This document shows positions 1 through 9,270 of a stretch of DNA of 64,000 nt, in pieces. Source of the DNA: PCC-6802 sp943367755 (GTDB taxonomy: Bacteria; Cyanobacteriota; Cyanobacteriia; Pseudanabaenales; Pseudanabaenaceae); the NCBI GenBank assembly GCA_943367755.1, contig CALRKB020000002.1:124001-188000 (forward strand). Reading direction: 5' to 3'. Both the position numbers and the translations under genes were made by a program. The notes under the pieces were generated by a model. The model made no database searches, was not told where the DNA came from, and saw only the letters and a program-made list of their open reading frames with translations. Each line of letters begins with the position of its first letter. Positions within the stretch are counted from its first letter, which is position 1.

Positions 1-3000
1 AATATCATCATTTTGAATCGTGCCCGATGCCGTAGCTGTAGTAATCGTAGCTGCACCGGATGGATTGGAGAGCGTGACGGTGAAGTTCTCATTTGGTTCT
101 ACCACTGTGTCGCCGCTGACATTAATGGTGATGACCTTGCTGGTTTCTCTGGCAGCAAAGTTAACCGTGCCAGTGGGAAGTGAGCCACCAAAATCACCAG
201 CATTGGCAGGATTAGCACCTGTGCCCGTAACTTCCCAATCGGCGGTAGTGGCACCGCTAGTATCGCCCGATCGCGTCACTGTGAAGGTAAAGGCTTTTGT
301 GCCGCTATTGCCTTCAGCTTGGATGGTATTTGTAGCAGCGATCGCCAAATTCGCATCATCATTTTGAATAGTACCTGTCGCCGTAGCGGTAGTAATCGTG
401 GCAGGACTGGATGGATTGGAGAGCGTGATGGTAAAGTCCTCATCGGGTTCTATTACCGTGTCGCCGTTGACAGCGACGGTAATGGTTTTGCTCGTCTCAT
501 TGGCGGCGAAGTTGACCGTACCCGTCGTGCTGCTAAAATCAGCGGCATCGGCGGGATTGGTTCCCGTTCCTGCTACTGTCCAGGTGGCTGTGGTGGTTCC
601 ACTTCTATCGCCAGTGCGGGTGACCGCGAACGTAAACGCTTTGGTGCCGCTGTTCCCTTCCGTTTGGATGGCATTTGCCGCCGCGATCGCTAGCTCGATG
701 TCGTTGTCGATAATCGCCACATTGCGTGTAGTTGTGGTACCGAGGACAATTCCCGATGAGGGATTGGAAATCGTAAAGGTAGCTGTCTCTAATCCTTCGA
801 TCGTGGTATCGTCGTTGACGTTGACCGTAAAGGAGTCGGATGTTAGTCCGTTGGGAATCGTAATTTGGGTGGGAATGGTGCCCGTGAAATCGCTAGCGGT
901 GACCCCTGTACCGTTGAGTGCCACGTTCACGGTTTGATTTCCTACCACTGCTTGCGAAGCTGTAGCAGTCACAGTAATTGCGGTTTTGCCTGTTTCTGTA
1001 CCTATACTGGGCGAAACGGAGAGGTTGACAGGGACATCGTTGTCGGTAATCGCCACATTGCCGGTCGTTGTAGCACCGAGCACTATTCCCAATGAGGGAT
1101 TGGAGATCGTAAAGGTAGCCGTTTCCAGTCCTTCAGTCGCGGCATCATCGTTGATATTGACCGTAAAGGATCCAAATGTTTTTCCGTCGGGAATGGTAAT
1201 TTGGGTGGGAATGGTGCCCGTGAAATCACTAGCAGAAATCCCCGTACCGCTGAGAGCCACGTTTACAGTTTGATCTCCTGCCACTGCTCGCGCAGCCGTC
1301 GCAGTCACAGTAATTGTGGTTCTGCCTGCTTCCGTGCCCGTGCTGGGTGAAACAGAGAGATTAACGGCAGGGGAATCGTTGTCGGCGATCGCCACACTGC
1401 CTGTAGTTGTGGCACCGAGCACTATTCCCGATGAGGGATTGGAAATCGTAAAGGTAGCTGTCTCCAATCCTTCCACTAGAGCATCGTCGTTGACGTTGAT
1501 CGTGAAGGAGCCGGATATTTGTCCGTTGGGAATGGTAATTTGGGCGGGAAAATTGGTGATAACAAACCCCGCTCTCGTGAAATCGCTAGGGGCAATCCCC
1601 GTACCGCTGAGAGCTACGTTCACAGTTTGATCTCCTACTACTGGTTGTGAAGCAGTGGCAGTCACAGTAATTGCGGTTCGGTCTGCTTCCGTGCTCGTAC
1701 TGGGTGAAACAGAGAGATTAACGGTACGGGAATCGTTGTCGGTAATCGCCACATTGCCGGTCGTTGTGGTGCCGAGGACAATTCCTGAGGAAGGATTGGA
1801 AATCGCAAAGGTAGCTGTCTCCAATCCTTCCACTAGGGCATCGTTGTTGACGTTGACCGTGAAGGAGACGGATGTTTCTCCGTCGAGAATCGTAATTTGG
1901 GTGGGAATAGTGCCCGTGAAATCGCTAGCGTCACCCGTACCGCTGAGAGCCAAGTTCACAGTTTGGTTACCTGCCACTGGTTGCGAAGCCGTCGCAGTTA
2001 CAGTAATTGCCGTTGTACCTGCTTCCGTGCCCGTAATGGGTGAAACGGAGAGATTGACGGCCGGAATGATGCTATCGAAGACGATCGTGCCATAGATGTC
2101 ATCGTTATCATTGACTGTGGTGCCGTCACCAACCGTGGGATTGGTATTGGCATTATTGGCGGCATTGCTGCCTGCGATGGAGAATAGACCATTGGCCGTA
2201 ACCGTACCGCCGAGGTTAAAGATGGCACCGCCCTTACCCTGTCCGCTATTAGCTCCAGTACCACCAGTAGCGCCGCTATTAAACAAGTTGGTATTGGTAA
2301 GGGTAAGGCTACCGGCTCTGACGAACACGGCACCACCAAAGCCTGCACCACCACCACCAATAAGATTAGCAGCAAGATCGCGACCGCCACCGCCACCACC
2401 AAAACCACCAGCACCAAGCCTACCAATGCCCGCGCCACCACCACCACCAAAACCACCAGCACCACCATCACCACCGCCACCGCCACCACCAAAACCACCA
2501 AAACCACCAGCACCACTGCCACCGCCACCGCCACCGAAGTCGCCACCAGCAGCACCAGCAGCAATAAAAACACCACCGCTTCCACCACCACCGCCACCAA
2601 AACCCCCGGCCTGAGCGGGGATATCACTCTGACCGCCTCTAAAAGCTCCAGTAGCGCCAGCGCCACCGCCAGTTACGCCGCCAGTTCCTCCAGCTCCAGT
2701 AGCCGCATTACCACCGTTGCCAATTGTGCCGCCCCCACCACCACCTGACTGGCCTGGATTGCTGCCGCCCCCGTTACCCCCATTACCTACCAAACCACCG
2801 CCACCACCACCGAAGTTACCAGTTCTACCACCGCTTCCACCATTACCACCGGCACCGCCGCCGCCGCCGCCACCAATTAACCCATCCCCACCAAAATTAT
2901 AAGTGCCACCGTTACCACCGATCGCAGCATTGCCAGCAAATGTGACGTTATCGAGCGTGACATTACCACCATTAATAAACAATCCCCCGCCCATACCAGC

Positions 3001-6000
3001 ACCACCGCCGCCACCAGGAACTCCAGAGCCGCCGTTGCCGCCTCTAGCCCGACTGCCTGAAATTGTGAGGTCAGACAAGGTTACTGTTCCAGATTGGACA
3101 AAGAACGGACGCACGTCTCCATTGTCGTTAATGGAATTATTGTTGACATCTCCACTGACAGTAAAATTGCCACCGATGAATCTGATATTGCTATCGATCG
3201 TGACTTTCGGCACGGCGGTAAATCTCACGTTGGTTTGGAACGTCACCGTATCGTCGCCACTTCTGGCATTGGCTTGCGCGATCGCCCAACTCAGCGTGTT
3301 AAGCGTATCCCCCAACCCATTATCGGTAGGTTGCGTGACGATGAGGGCACTATTACTACCAGTACCATCAATTATTGTGGCAGTGACTTGCTGCGTGCCG
3401 TTTTCTATCCCATTCGCGACGCTAGTAATATCGACAATCGCCGTCTCATTCCCTTCTGCAATGATATCGTTAATGCCAGCGATCGTTATCGAACCCGTCG
3501 TGCTACCAGCCGGGATTGTAATCGTGTTGGCGGATGAATTGTAGTCGATATCTTTGGTGGCAGTGCCGCTAAAGCCAAGATTGACCGTGACGTTCTGCGT
3601 GGAGGGGTTGGAGAGCGTCGCCGTCACCGTTGCCGTCCCTCCGTTCTCGGGGAATGGCGATCCGCTCAGACCGAGCGTAACCGTGGGAGTGCTTTCATCG
3701 TCGGCGATCGTGGCAGTGACTTGTTGCGTGCCGCTTTCTGTCCCATTCGTAACGCTAGCGATCGCGACGATTGCCGTCTCATTCCCTTCAAATGTGGCAT
3801 CGTTAATGCCAACGAGCGAGATAGAACCCGTCGTCCTCCCAGCCGGGATTATAATCCTGGTGTCGACTGGGATTCTGAAGTCGGTATTTCCGGTGGCAGA
3901 GCCGCTAAAGCTGAGATTGACCGTGACAATCTGCGTGGAGGGATTGGAGAGCGTTGCCGTCACCGTCGCCACCCCTCCATTCTCGGAAAATGGCGATCCG
4001 CTCAGACCGAGCGTAACCGTGGGAGCGCTGTCGTCATCTGCAATTGTGGCGGTAACTTGTTGCGTGCCGTTTTCTGTCCCATTCGTGACGCTAGCGATAT
4101 CGACAATCGCCGTCTCATTCCCTTCAAATGTGGCATCGTTAAGGCCAGTGAGAGAGATGGAACCTGTCGTGCTACCAGCCGGAATTGTAATCGTGCTGGC
4201 AGATGGATTGTAGTCGGTACCTCTGGTGCCAGTGCCGCTAAAGCCGAGGTTGACCGTGACATCCTGCGCGGCGGGATTGGAAAGCGTCGCCGTTACCGTT
4301 GCCACCCCTCCATTCTCGGCAAATGGCGATCCGCTCAGACCGAGCGTGACAGTTGATAGGGCATCGTTATCTGCGATCGCAACGGTGGCGGTTTCCGTAC
4401 CAGCGGCACCGAGGTTATAGGTAGCGGTATCGGTAAGCGTGAGAACGACCGTTTCGCTAACTTCAGTAATCGCATCGTCAACTGGGGTAATCGTGACATC
4501 GACCGTGCTGGAACCGACCGGGATCGTGGCCGTACCTGCGAGCGTGGGGGTGTAGTCGGTGCCGTTGGTAGCCGTCCCTGCGATCGTATAGGAGACATTC
4601 AACGCCGTGCTGGTGTTGCCCGTGCGGTTAATCCTGAACGTGCCGGGGTTAAGACCTGCTTCGGCGGCGTTGGGGTCGGGGGCGGCGATCGTAACGATGG
4701 GGAGAGTGGACACCGTATTATTGAGCAGCACCGACACGTTATTGGCAAAAGAGTTCGCCGTCGCTAGATCGGGCTTACCATCGCCATTAAAGTCACCCGC
4801 CGCCAGTCCGACCGGACGATTTCCCGTCGCGAAAGTGGTCAGGGTACTGAAGCCACCATTACCATTCCCCAATAGCACCGATGCATTATAGAAACCAAGT
4901 CCTGCCATCGCTATGTCAGTGGGGCCATCGCCATCAAAGTCACCTACTACCAGGGAACGAGCAACATCTCCCACCGCGAAGGTAGTCTGGGCAACGAAGC
5001 TGCCGTTGCCATTCCCCAACAGCACCGACACATTTTGAGAGCCATCGTTCGTCACGGCTAAGTCGAGGCGACTGTCGCCATTGAAGTCCCCCACAGCCAC
5101 GGAAAAAGGCTGAGTCCCCACCGCGAAGGTAGTCTGGGCACCGAAGCCGCCACTACCATTTCCCAATCGCACCGATACATTGTTGGAGCCATAATTCGCC
5201 ACGGCTAAATCGAGGCGACCGTCGCCATTGAAGTCACCCACCACTACGTCATAAGGCTGAGTCCCCACCGTGAAGGTGGTCTGGGGGCCGAAACCGCCGC
5301 TGCCATTCCCCAATAACACTGATACATCGTTGGAATCGCGGTTCGCCACGACTAAATCGCGGCGACCATCGCCATTGAAGTCCCCCACCGCCACGGAAAC
5401 AGGCTGACTTCCCGCCGCGAAGGTGGTCGGGGCGCTAAAGCCGCCACTGCCATTCCCCAATAGCACCGATACGACATTGTCGAAATCTTCATTTGCCACG
5501 ACTAAATCGAGGCGACCATCACCGTTGAAGTCTCCCACCACCACGGAATCAGGCCGACCTCCCGCCGCGAAGGTGGTCGGGGTGCCGAAGCTGCCACTGC
5601 CATCCCCCAATAGCACCGATACACTGTCGTCAAAAAAATTCGTTACGGCTAAGTCGGCTCGACTATCGCCGTTGAAGTCACCCACTGCCACGGAATTGGC
5701 TCCAGATCCGGCAGCGAAGGTGGTTTGGGAACTGAAACTCACCAGCACGCCTGGATAGGTCTGACAGGTCCGATCGCTAAAGGCTAGCGTTTCCAACAGT
5801 TTGCCGTGGCGATCCTCCAACTGCCAGTTGCCGCCCAAGTCTGCATGACCGACTTTGCCCGTAGCTGCCGCCACCCTCGCTCCAGTTTGTTCGCCGAGTT
5901 GGGCGATCAAATCTCGGTCTTGTCCCACTTCACAGGCATAAAGCGCGAGTTCGCTGATTCCCCACGCTTGGAACTGCTCCTGATACTCGGTCAGATTGCC

Positions 6001-6315
6001 TCGATGCAGTCTGTCATTGCCCAGGTGCAATTGCCCGACCCCGCCCTCATAACTACCATGACAAACAACGTGCAGCACTGAAACGGGTTGTTGCTTTGCC
6101 TGCTTTAAGGCCAATCGGCGGCTAATTTGCGTGAGGGTGTCTTCGCGATCGCCCAGCAGTAAAACCTCAGCCCCTGGCAGTAACCCTGCGATCAGTACTT
6201 CAGGATTTTTGACGTTAGGGGCGATCGCCACCAGCATGTTTGTTTTGGGTGCAGCGATTAACGAGGCACTATGCCTATCAGTCGTTTTTTGTGCAGAAGC
6301 AAGGGTGAGTGTCAT
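1..6315 (-). CDS. Giant DUF4347 / FG-GAP / Calx-beta repeat protein, 3' end outside window
   Basis: The minus strand is open from ATG 6315 to base 1 with no stop seen, giving at least 2105 residues. Domains by eye: DUF4347 (about 30-185; 'VVCHGSYEGGVGQL', 'ALYACEVGQD'); seven FG-GAP/VCBS repeats (about 190-540) around 'VAVGDFNGDGRLDLAVAN'; four Calx-beta-like repeats (about 545-980); a CSLREA-like beta-helix start followed by Gly-rich sequence (about 980-1400); four Calx-beta repeats of about 112 residues; then two of about 115 residues ending in 'TIQNDD'. Such proteins are usually very large, calcium-binding and secreted or surface-attached, and DUF4347 is often the N-terminal domain. No classical signal peptide is visible, which would fit a C-terminal type I secretion signal beyond the edge. 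A weak GAGG lies 8 nt before the start. The opposite strand shows Pro-rich ORFs that are shadows. The family assignment is solid; function as adhesin or matrix protein is inference. Confidence 0.9.
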   Translation of the reverse strand, partial: MTLTLASAQKTTDRHSASLIAAPKTNMLVAIAPNVKNPEVLIAGLLPGAEVLLLGDREDTLTQISRRLALKQAKQQPVSVLHVVCHGSYEGGVGQLHLGNDRLHRGNLTEYQEQFQAWGISELALYACEVGQDRDLIAQLGEQTGARVAAATGKVGHADLGGNWQLEDRHGKLLETLAFSDRTCQTYPGVLVSFSSQTTFAAGSGANSVAVGDFNGDSRADLAVTNFFDDSVSVLLGDGSGSFGTPTTFAAGGRPDSVVVGDFNGDGRLDLVVANEDFDNVVSVLLGNGSGGFSAPTTFAAGSQPVSVAVGDFNGDGRRDLVVANRDSNDVSVLLGNGSGGFGPQTTFTVGTQPYDVVVGDFNGDGRLDLAVANYGSNNVSVRLGNGSGGFGAQTTFAVGTQPFSVAVGDFNGDSRLDLAVTNDGSQNVSVLLGNGNGSFVAQTTFAVGDVARSLVVGDFDGDGPTDIAMAGLGFYNASVLLGNGNGGFSTLTTFATGNRPVGLAAGDFNGDGKPDLATANSFANNVSVLLNNTVSTLPIVTIAAPDPNAAEAGLNPGTFRINRTGNTSTALNVSYTIAGTATNGTDYTPTLAGTATIPVGSSTVDVTITPVDDAITEVSETVVLTLTDTATYNLGAAGTETATVAIADNDALSTVTLGLSGSPFAENGGVATVTATLSNPAAQDVTVNLGFSGTGTRGTDYNPSASTITIPAGSTTGSISLTGLNDATFEGNETAIVDIASVTNGTENGTQQVTATIADDDSAPTVTLGLSGSPFSENGGVATVTATLSNPSTQIVTVNLSFSGSATGNTDFRIPVDTRIIIPAGRTTGSISLVGINDATFEGNETAIVAIASVTNGTESGTQQVTATIADDESTPTVTLGLSGSPFPENGGTATVTATLSNPSTQNVTVNLGFSGTATKDIDYNSSANTITIPAGSTTGSITIAGINDIIAEGNETAIVDITSVANGIENGTQQVTATIIDGTGSNSALIVTQPTDNGLGDTLNTLSWAIAQANARSGDDTVTFQTNVRFTAVPKVTIDSNIRFIGGNFTVSGDVNNNSINDNGDVRPFFVQSGTVTLSDLTISGSRARGGNGGSGVPGGGGGAGMGGGLFINGGNVTLDNVTFAGNAAIGGNGGTYNFGGDGLIGGGGGGGAGGNGGSGGRTGNFGGGGGGLVGNGGNGGGSNPGQSGGGGGGTIGNGGNAATGAGGTGGVTGGGAGATGAFRGGQSDIPAQAGGFGGGGGGSGGVFIAAGAAGGDFGGGGGGSGAGGFGGFGGGGGGGDGGAGGFGGGGGAGIGRLGAGGFGGGGGGRDLAANLIGGGGAGFGGAVFVRAGSLTLTNTNLFNSGATGGTGANSGQGKGGAIFNLGGTVTANGLFSIAGSNAANNANTNPTVGDGTTVNDNDDIYGTIVFDSIIPAVNLSVSPITGTEAGTTAITVTATASQPVAGNQTVNLALSGTGDASDFTGTIPTQITILDGETSVSFTVNVNNDALVEGLETATFAISNPSSGIVLGTTTTGNVAITDNDSRTVNLSVSPSTSTEADRTAITVTATASQPVVGDQTVNVALSGTGIAPSDFTRAGFVITNFPAQITIPNGQISGSFTINVNDDALVEGLETATFTISNPSSGIVLGATTTGSVAIADNDSPAVNLSVSPSTGTEAGRTTITVTATAARAVAGDQTVNVALSGTGISASDFTGTIPTQITIPDGKTFGSFTVNINDDAATEGLETATFTISNPSLGIVLGATTTGNVAITDNDVPVNLSVSPSIGTETGKTAITVTATASQAVVGNQTVNVALNGTGVTASDFTGTIPTQITIPNGLTSDSFTVNVNDDTTIEGLETATFTISNPSSGIVLGTTTTRNVAIIDNDIELAIAAANAIQTEGNSGTKAFTFAVTRTGDRSGTTTATWTVAGTGTNPADAADFSSTTGTVNFAANETSKTITVAVNGDTVIEPDEDFTITLSNPSSPATITTATATGTIQNDDANLAIAATNTIQAEGNSGTKAFTFTVTRSGDTSGATTADWEVTGTGANPANAGDFGGSLPTGTVNFAARETSKVITINVSGDTVVEPNENFTVTLSNPSGAATITTATASGTIQNDDI
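691..2079 (-). repeat. Four tandem Calx-beta coding repeats (~112 codons each)
   Basis: Four successive units of roughly 335-350 bp encode 'VNLSVSPSTGTEAGRT...' through 'GLETATFTISNPSSGIVLG' to 'VAIADND'. They are close enough in nucleotide sequence to recombine. One unit has an insertion of about 10 codons ('AGFVITNFPA'). Confidence 0.85.
2160..3060 (-). repeat. Gly-rich low-complexity coding region
   Basis: The minus frame encodes long runs of GGxGG and GGFGGGGG type, interrupted by beta-helix-like 'GGAIFNLGG' and 'GGLFINGGNVTLDNVTF' segments. On the plus strand the same DNA reads as CCACCACC tracts. The composition resembles the Gly-rich loops of polymorphic outer-membrane or PE_PGRS-like proteins. 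Confidence 0.85.
4690..5750 (-). repeat. Seven tandem FG-GAP/VCBS coding repeats (~57 codons)
   Basis: Seven units follow the pattern 'F-A-[AV]-G-x-x-x-x-S-V-x-V-G-D-F-N-G-D-x-R-x-D-L-x-V-x-N' and 'V-S-V-L-L-G-N-G-S-G-G-F'. The DFNGDG loops are typical Ca2+-binding FG-GAP motifs, as in integrin-type beta-propellers; seven units would make one complete propeller. Confidence 0.85.
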
Positions 6316-6491
6316 GATTGAAGCCTCATGAATCTAGAAAAGGAGCAGAAATTGCTATATATTATCCACAAATAAGGATTGATACCCCATTCTTTTTCAC
6401 TAATTCTTAATCACATCGATTTCTAGCCGCTGACGGCTATTCGCTATAGCAATCTGTTGCCTTATATACAGTTCAGCTTGTCAAATGTGCT

Positions 6492-6599
6492 ATGACCACC
6501 GAGCCTCCCATCCTCACCAATACGCTCGAAGAAGTCTTGACCCGCTTCGAGTAAAAGATGGACAAGCGATTCGGTTGGTTTCCCATCTGCTAAAATTAC
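6492..6599 (+). pseudogene. Decayed N-terminal fragment of a cyanobacterial coiled-coil protein
   Basis: ATG 6492 opens 'MTTEPPILTNTLEEVLTRFE', then a TAA where such proteins usually have Gln, then 'KMDKRFGWF' and a second stop. The pattern 'LEEVLTRxEQKMDKRF' is a common start of small cyanobacterial coiled-coil proteins encoded beside mobile or toxin-antitoxin-like genes. A single C-to-T change would explain the first stop; the rest of the gene is missing. Recognition is from pattern memory only. Confidence 0.35.
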
Positions 6600-6776
6600 G
6601 ATGAGATTGTGATTGGTGCGGTGATCGCTCCATCTCTCCAATAGAAAAAACAGCGATCGCCTCTTCATTCTCATAACGCGATCGCGATTATACGGATACA
6701 AAAGATGCAGAAGAAGGGATAACACCCTGCACCACTGCTACTAGATCGGATCGGTATCCAGATAAAGCAACGATCT

Positions 6777-6822
6777 CTTAATTTCTTGATTTCTTAATCT
6801 TTTAATTACCTAAACTTAATCT
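6777..6822 (+). promoter_or_regulatory. Candidate Pho-box-like direct repeats upstream of the PhoX gene
   Basis: CTTAATCT occurs at 6793-6800 and again at 6815-6822, exactly 22 bp apart, with a poorer AATTACCT copy between at 6804. CTTAATTT and CTTGATTT lie just upstream at 6777 and 6785. The known cyanobacterial Pho box is PyTTAAPyPy(T/A) repeated with an 11-bp period, and the downstream gene is a phosphatase. The middle copy is weak and the region is AT-rich, so this is tentative. Confidence 0.35.
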
Positions 6823-6915
6823 GTTAGGTCTAAAGTTGGGAAATGTCCGCTGAATCGCCAATGTGGTTAAACTTGGCTCTTGACTAGTAAATGCTATCTC
6901 CTGAAAAGTGACACT

Positions 6916-9150
6916 ATGACTTTTAAGCGCAGAGACTTTCTCTTATTCCTTGGTGCTGGCGTGGGTGCTATCGCGTTTGATGCCACATCCAAGCAAATAC
7001 CTCAAAGATTTTCCATGCCGTTCTCTACACCCCTGGACTTGGCAGAGAGTGACAGTGATAACAGTGCGATCGCAGCTACTAGAACTACATCTTTGACCTT
7101 TAAGCCCATCAAAGGAGCAATGCCTTTAGAGACGGATGGCATCGCAAAGACTAAGCAAGTAGAAGCATATGGTAAGTTCGAAGTTATAGATGACCTGGTG
7201 CTGCCGGAGGGATATACCTACGATATTGTTGCTTCTTGGGGAGATCCTGTAGGAGACTCGCGCTTTGGCTACAACAATGATTATCTATCCTTTGTGGAGA
7301 CTGCGAAGGATGAAGGCTTACTTACGGTTAACTTTGAATATGTTAGTCCTAAACCTTGGACTCAGACCTACAAGCAAGTAATTGGGAAGTCACTACCATT
7401 TGCAGAAATGGCCTTAGCGCTTGACAAGGCAGGGAAAGATGGTATCGACTTCTATTCCTTGCCAGATAGCGATCGCACCAAGCAACTATTTATGCAAGTT
7501 ACCAAGGAATTACTGACCGATATGGGAATTGGTGTAATATCGATTCGACGTAATTCTAGTGGGAAGTGGGAGCGCACCTATGCAAAGACAGATCGCCGCA
7601 TCACGGGTATCTCTGGTTTAGAAGATGGGCGATATCTCAAGTCCACAGGCCCTGCTGTAGAAGTGTTTCGCAAATCTCAAGTGAAGGGCTACAAGGACAA
7701 GCTAGGCGATCAGATTATTGGCACCTTCAACAACTGTGCTGGTGGCACTTCTCCCTGGGGTACTGTTTTTAGTGCGGAAGAGAATTATCAAAACTTTGTG
7801 CCAGAAGCTGTCAATGCTGATGGTAGTTCTCTCAATCCCAGCAATAAGAAGTTTCATATCTCCAATGATGATACTGAAGGGTTGGGCAGCATCCTCGGTT
7901 ATGCTGGGAATAAATACGGTTGGATGGTGGAAGTCGATCCGGCCAATCCCAACGACTATGGCACAAAGCACACCTGGCTAGGGCGCTATCGTCATGAAGC
8001 TGTTGGCATCCGTGCTGAGGCGGGCAAACCACTGGTATTCTATTCCGGTTGCGATCGCCGTGGTGGCCACCTCTACAAATTTGTGAGTAAAGGCATAGTC
8101 CGCGATCCAAAGGACAAAACAAATTCGCGTTTGCTAGAAGATGGCATGCTCTATGCTGCTAAGTTCAATCCTGACGGGACGGGAACTTGGATTGCACTAA
8201 AAGCTAGCACGCCAGTAAATCCTGAACTACTGGAGGTTTTAGCGGGTAAAATGCTACCTTTGCCCAAACGGCCTGAAGGCGGTGTATTTAAAGCCACCAA
8301 AGAGGAAGAAGTAACCGCATTCAAACAGCAATTTCAAACCCTTGGAGATCTCTACGAAGGTAACGCTACGGAAAAGCAAGGTGCGATCATGATCGACGCA
8401 CACTATGCCGCTAATGCTGCGGGTGCTACCTGTACGGCTCGTCCAGAAGATACGGAGGTCAGTCCTGATGGCTCTCTATTCATCAACTTTACCTCAGGTT
8501 CTGTTAGTAGCAGCGACGGTAGTCCAGATTTGCGCATCTTTAAAGGCCCCGATGGCCAAGCTTATGAGTACGGCTGGATTATGCGCTTGGTAGAAGATCG
8601 CAACGAACCTGAAGCGATGAAGTTCCGCTGGAAGATATTTGCCACAGGAGGTGAGCCGGCAGAAGGTGGTCTGGGCTTTGCAAACCCCGATAATATGGCA
8701 TTCGATGCCAACGCCAATCTCTGGATGGTGACGGACATATCGAGCGAAAAGTACAATAAAGCTATTCCCAGCCGCAAAGACAAAGATGGCAAACTGGTGA
8801 GTCAATCAGACCTACGAGGGTTGTTTGGCAATAGTTCGATCTGGTTTTTCCCTACCTCTGGGTCTAAAGCTGGGAAGGCATATTTATTCGGTTTCGGCCC
8901 CATGGAATGTGAAAACACTGGCCCATTTTTTACCCGCGACCAACAGACCTTATTTTTATCCGTGCAGCATCCAGGTGAAATTAATGGAACTCGTAAGGAT
9001 ATGAAGTCTGAAGATAGAGAATTTGCGATCAGAACCACAGATGGTAAGGAGTTTATGCAAACTCGCACCGTTCCAATTGGTTCCAATTGGCCGGGCAAGG
9101 GGCCTAACGATCCACCAAAACCCGCAGTTGTCGCAATCCGTAAACTATAG
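6916..9150 (+). CDS. phoX: PhoX-family (DUF839) alkaline phosphatase, Tat-exported
   Basis: A 744-residue secreted phosphatase expected to release phosphate from organic monoesters in the periplasm or outside the cell. The start at ATG 6916 puts a twin-arginine signal at the N terminus ('KRRDFLLFLGAGVGAIAF'); an in-frame TTG 12 codons upstream would bury it. Family motifs include 'NNCAGGTSPWGT' followed by 'SAEENY' (about residue 272), 'YSGCDRRGGHLYKF', 'DNMAFDANANLWMVTD' and 'LFLSVQHPGE'. In characterised PhoX enzymes this fold binds iron and calcium, and Tat export fits metal loading in the cytoplasm. A TTAA-repeat array 95-140 bp upstream may be a Pho box, so phosphate-starvation control is likely but unproven. 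The CAX exchanger gene follows 120 bp downstream. Phosphatase activity is inferred from the family. Confidence 0.88.
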   Translation: MTFKRRDFLLFLGAGVGAIAFDATSKQIPQRFSMPFSTPLDLAESDSDNSAIAATRTTSLTFKPIKGAMPLETDGIAKTKQVEAYGKFEVIDDLVLPEGYTYDIVASWGDPVGDSRFGYNNDYLSFVETAKDEGLLTVNFEYVSPKPWTQTYKQVIGKSLPFAEMALALDKAGKDGIDFYSLPDSDRTKQLFMQVTKELLTDMGIGVISIRRNSSGKWERTYAKTDRRITGISGLEDGRYLKSTGPAVEVFRKSQVKGYKDKLGDQIIGTFNNCAGGTSPWGTVFSAEENYQNFVPEAVNADGSSLNPSNKKFHISNDDTEGLGSILGYAGNKYGWMVEVDPANPNDYGTKHTWLGRYRHEAVGIRAEAGKPLVFYSGCDRRGGHLYKFVSKGIVRDPKDKTNSRLLEDGMLYAAKFNPDGTGTWIALKASTPVNPELLEVLAGKMLPLPKRPEGGVFKATKEEEVTAFKQQFQTLGDLYEGNATEKQGAIMIDAHYAANAAGATCTARPEDTEVSPDGSLFINFTSGSVSSSDGSPDLRIFKGPDGQAYEYGWIMRLVEDRNEPEAMKFRWKIFATGGEPAEGGLGFANPDNMAFDANANLWMVTDISSEKYNKAIPSRKDKDGKLVSQSDLRGLFGNSSIWFFPTSGSKAGKAYLFGFGPMECENTGPFFTRDQQTLFLSVQHPGEINGTRKDMKSEDREFAIRTTDGKEFMQTRTVPIGSNWPGKGPNDPPKPAVVAIRKL

Positions 9151-9270
9151 ACTATGTGACGAGTGCGATCGCCTAGAGCGTGAAGCCGAAGCAACCGGGT
9201 TTTACACGTACGTCCCAAAATCAAATACTATTGGATAACTATGTTGTGAACTTCCTTTCTAACTGCTTGC

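Larger units (their letters stand above)
6316..6915. other. Intergenic region between divergent giant protein and phoX genes
   Basis: About 600 bp without a convincing intact gene. It holds the divergent promoters, a decayed N-terminal fragment of a coiled-coil protein (6492-6599), several HIP1 sites (6600-6690) and a TTAA-rich direct-repeat array (6777-6822) upstream of the phosphatase gene. A minus-strand 87-codon ORF (6462-6725) overlaps the fragment and is not credible. Confidence 0.6.

Noticed and set aside
2096..2902. Long Pro-rich plus-strand ORFs in the CCACCACC tracts
   Set aside because: They are the antisense of the Gly-rich GGxGG coding of the giant protein; the minus frame is continuous across them.
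20..5758. Several Val/Ser-rich plus-strand ORFs
   Set aside because: Shadows of Calx-beta and FG-GAP repeats; they repeat with the same period as the minus frame and have no SD.
6462..6725. 87-codon minus ORF
   Set aside because: Overlaps the recognisable coiled-coil fragment on the other strand; no family, no SD, dominated by HIP1-derived codons.
6880..6915. TTG start for PhoX 12 codons upstream
   Set aside because: It would place the twin-arginine motif too far inside the protein; ATG 6916 gives a normal Tat signal.
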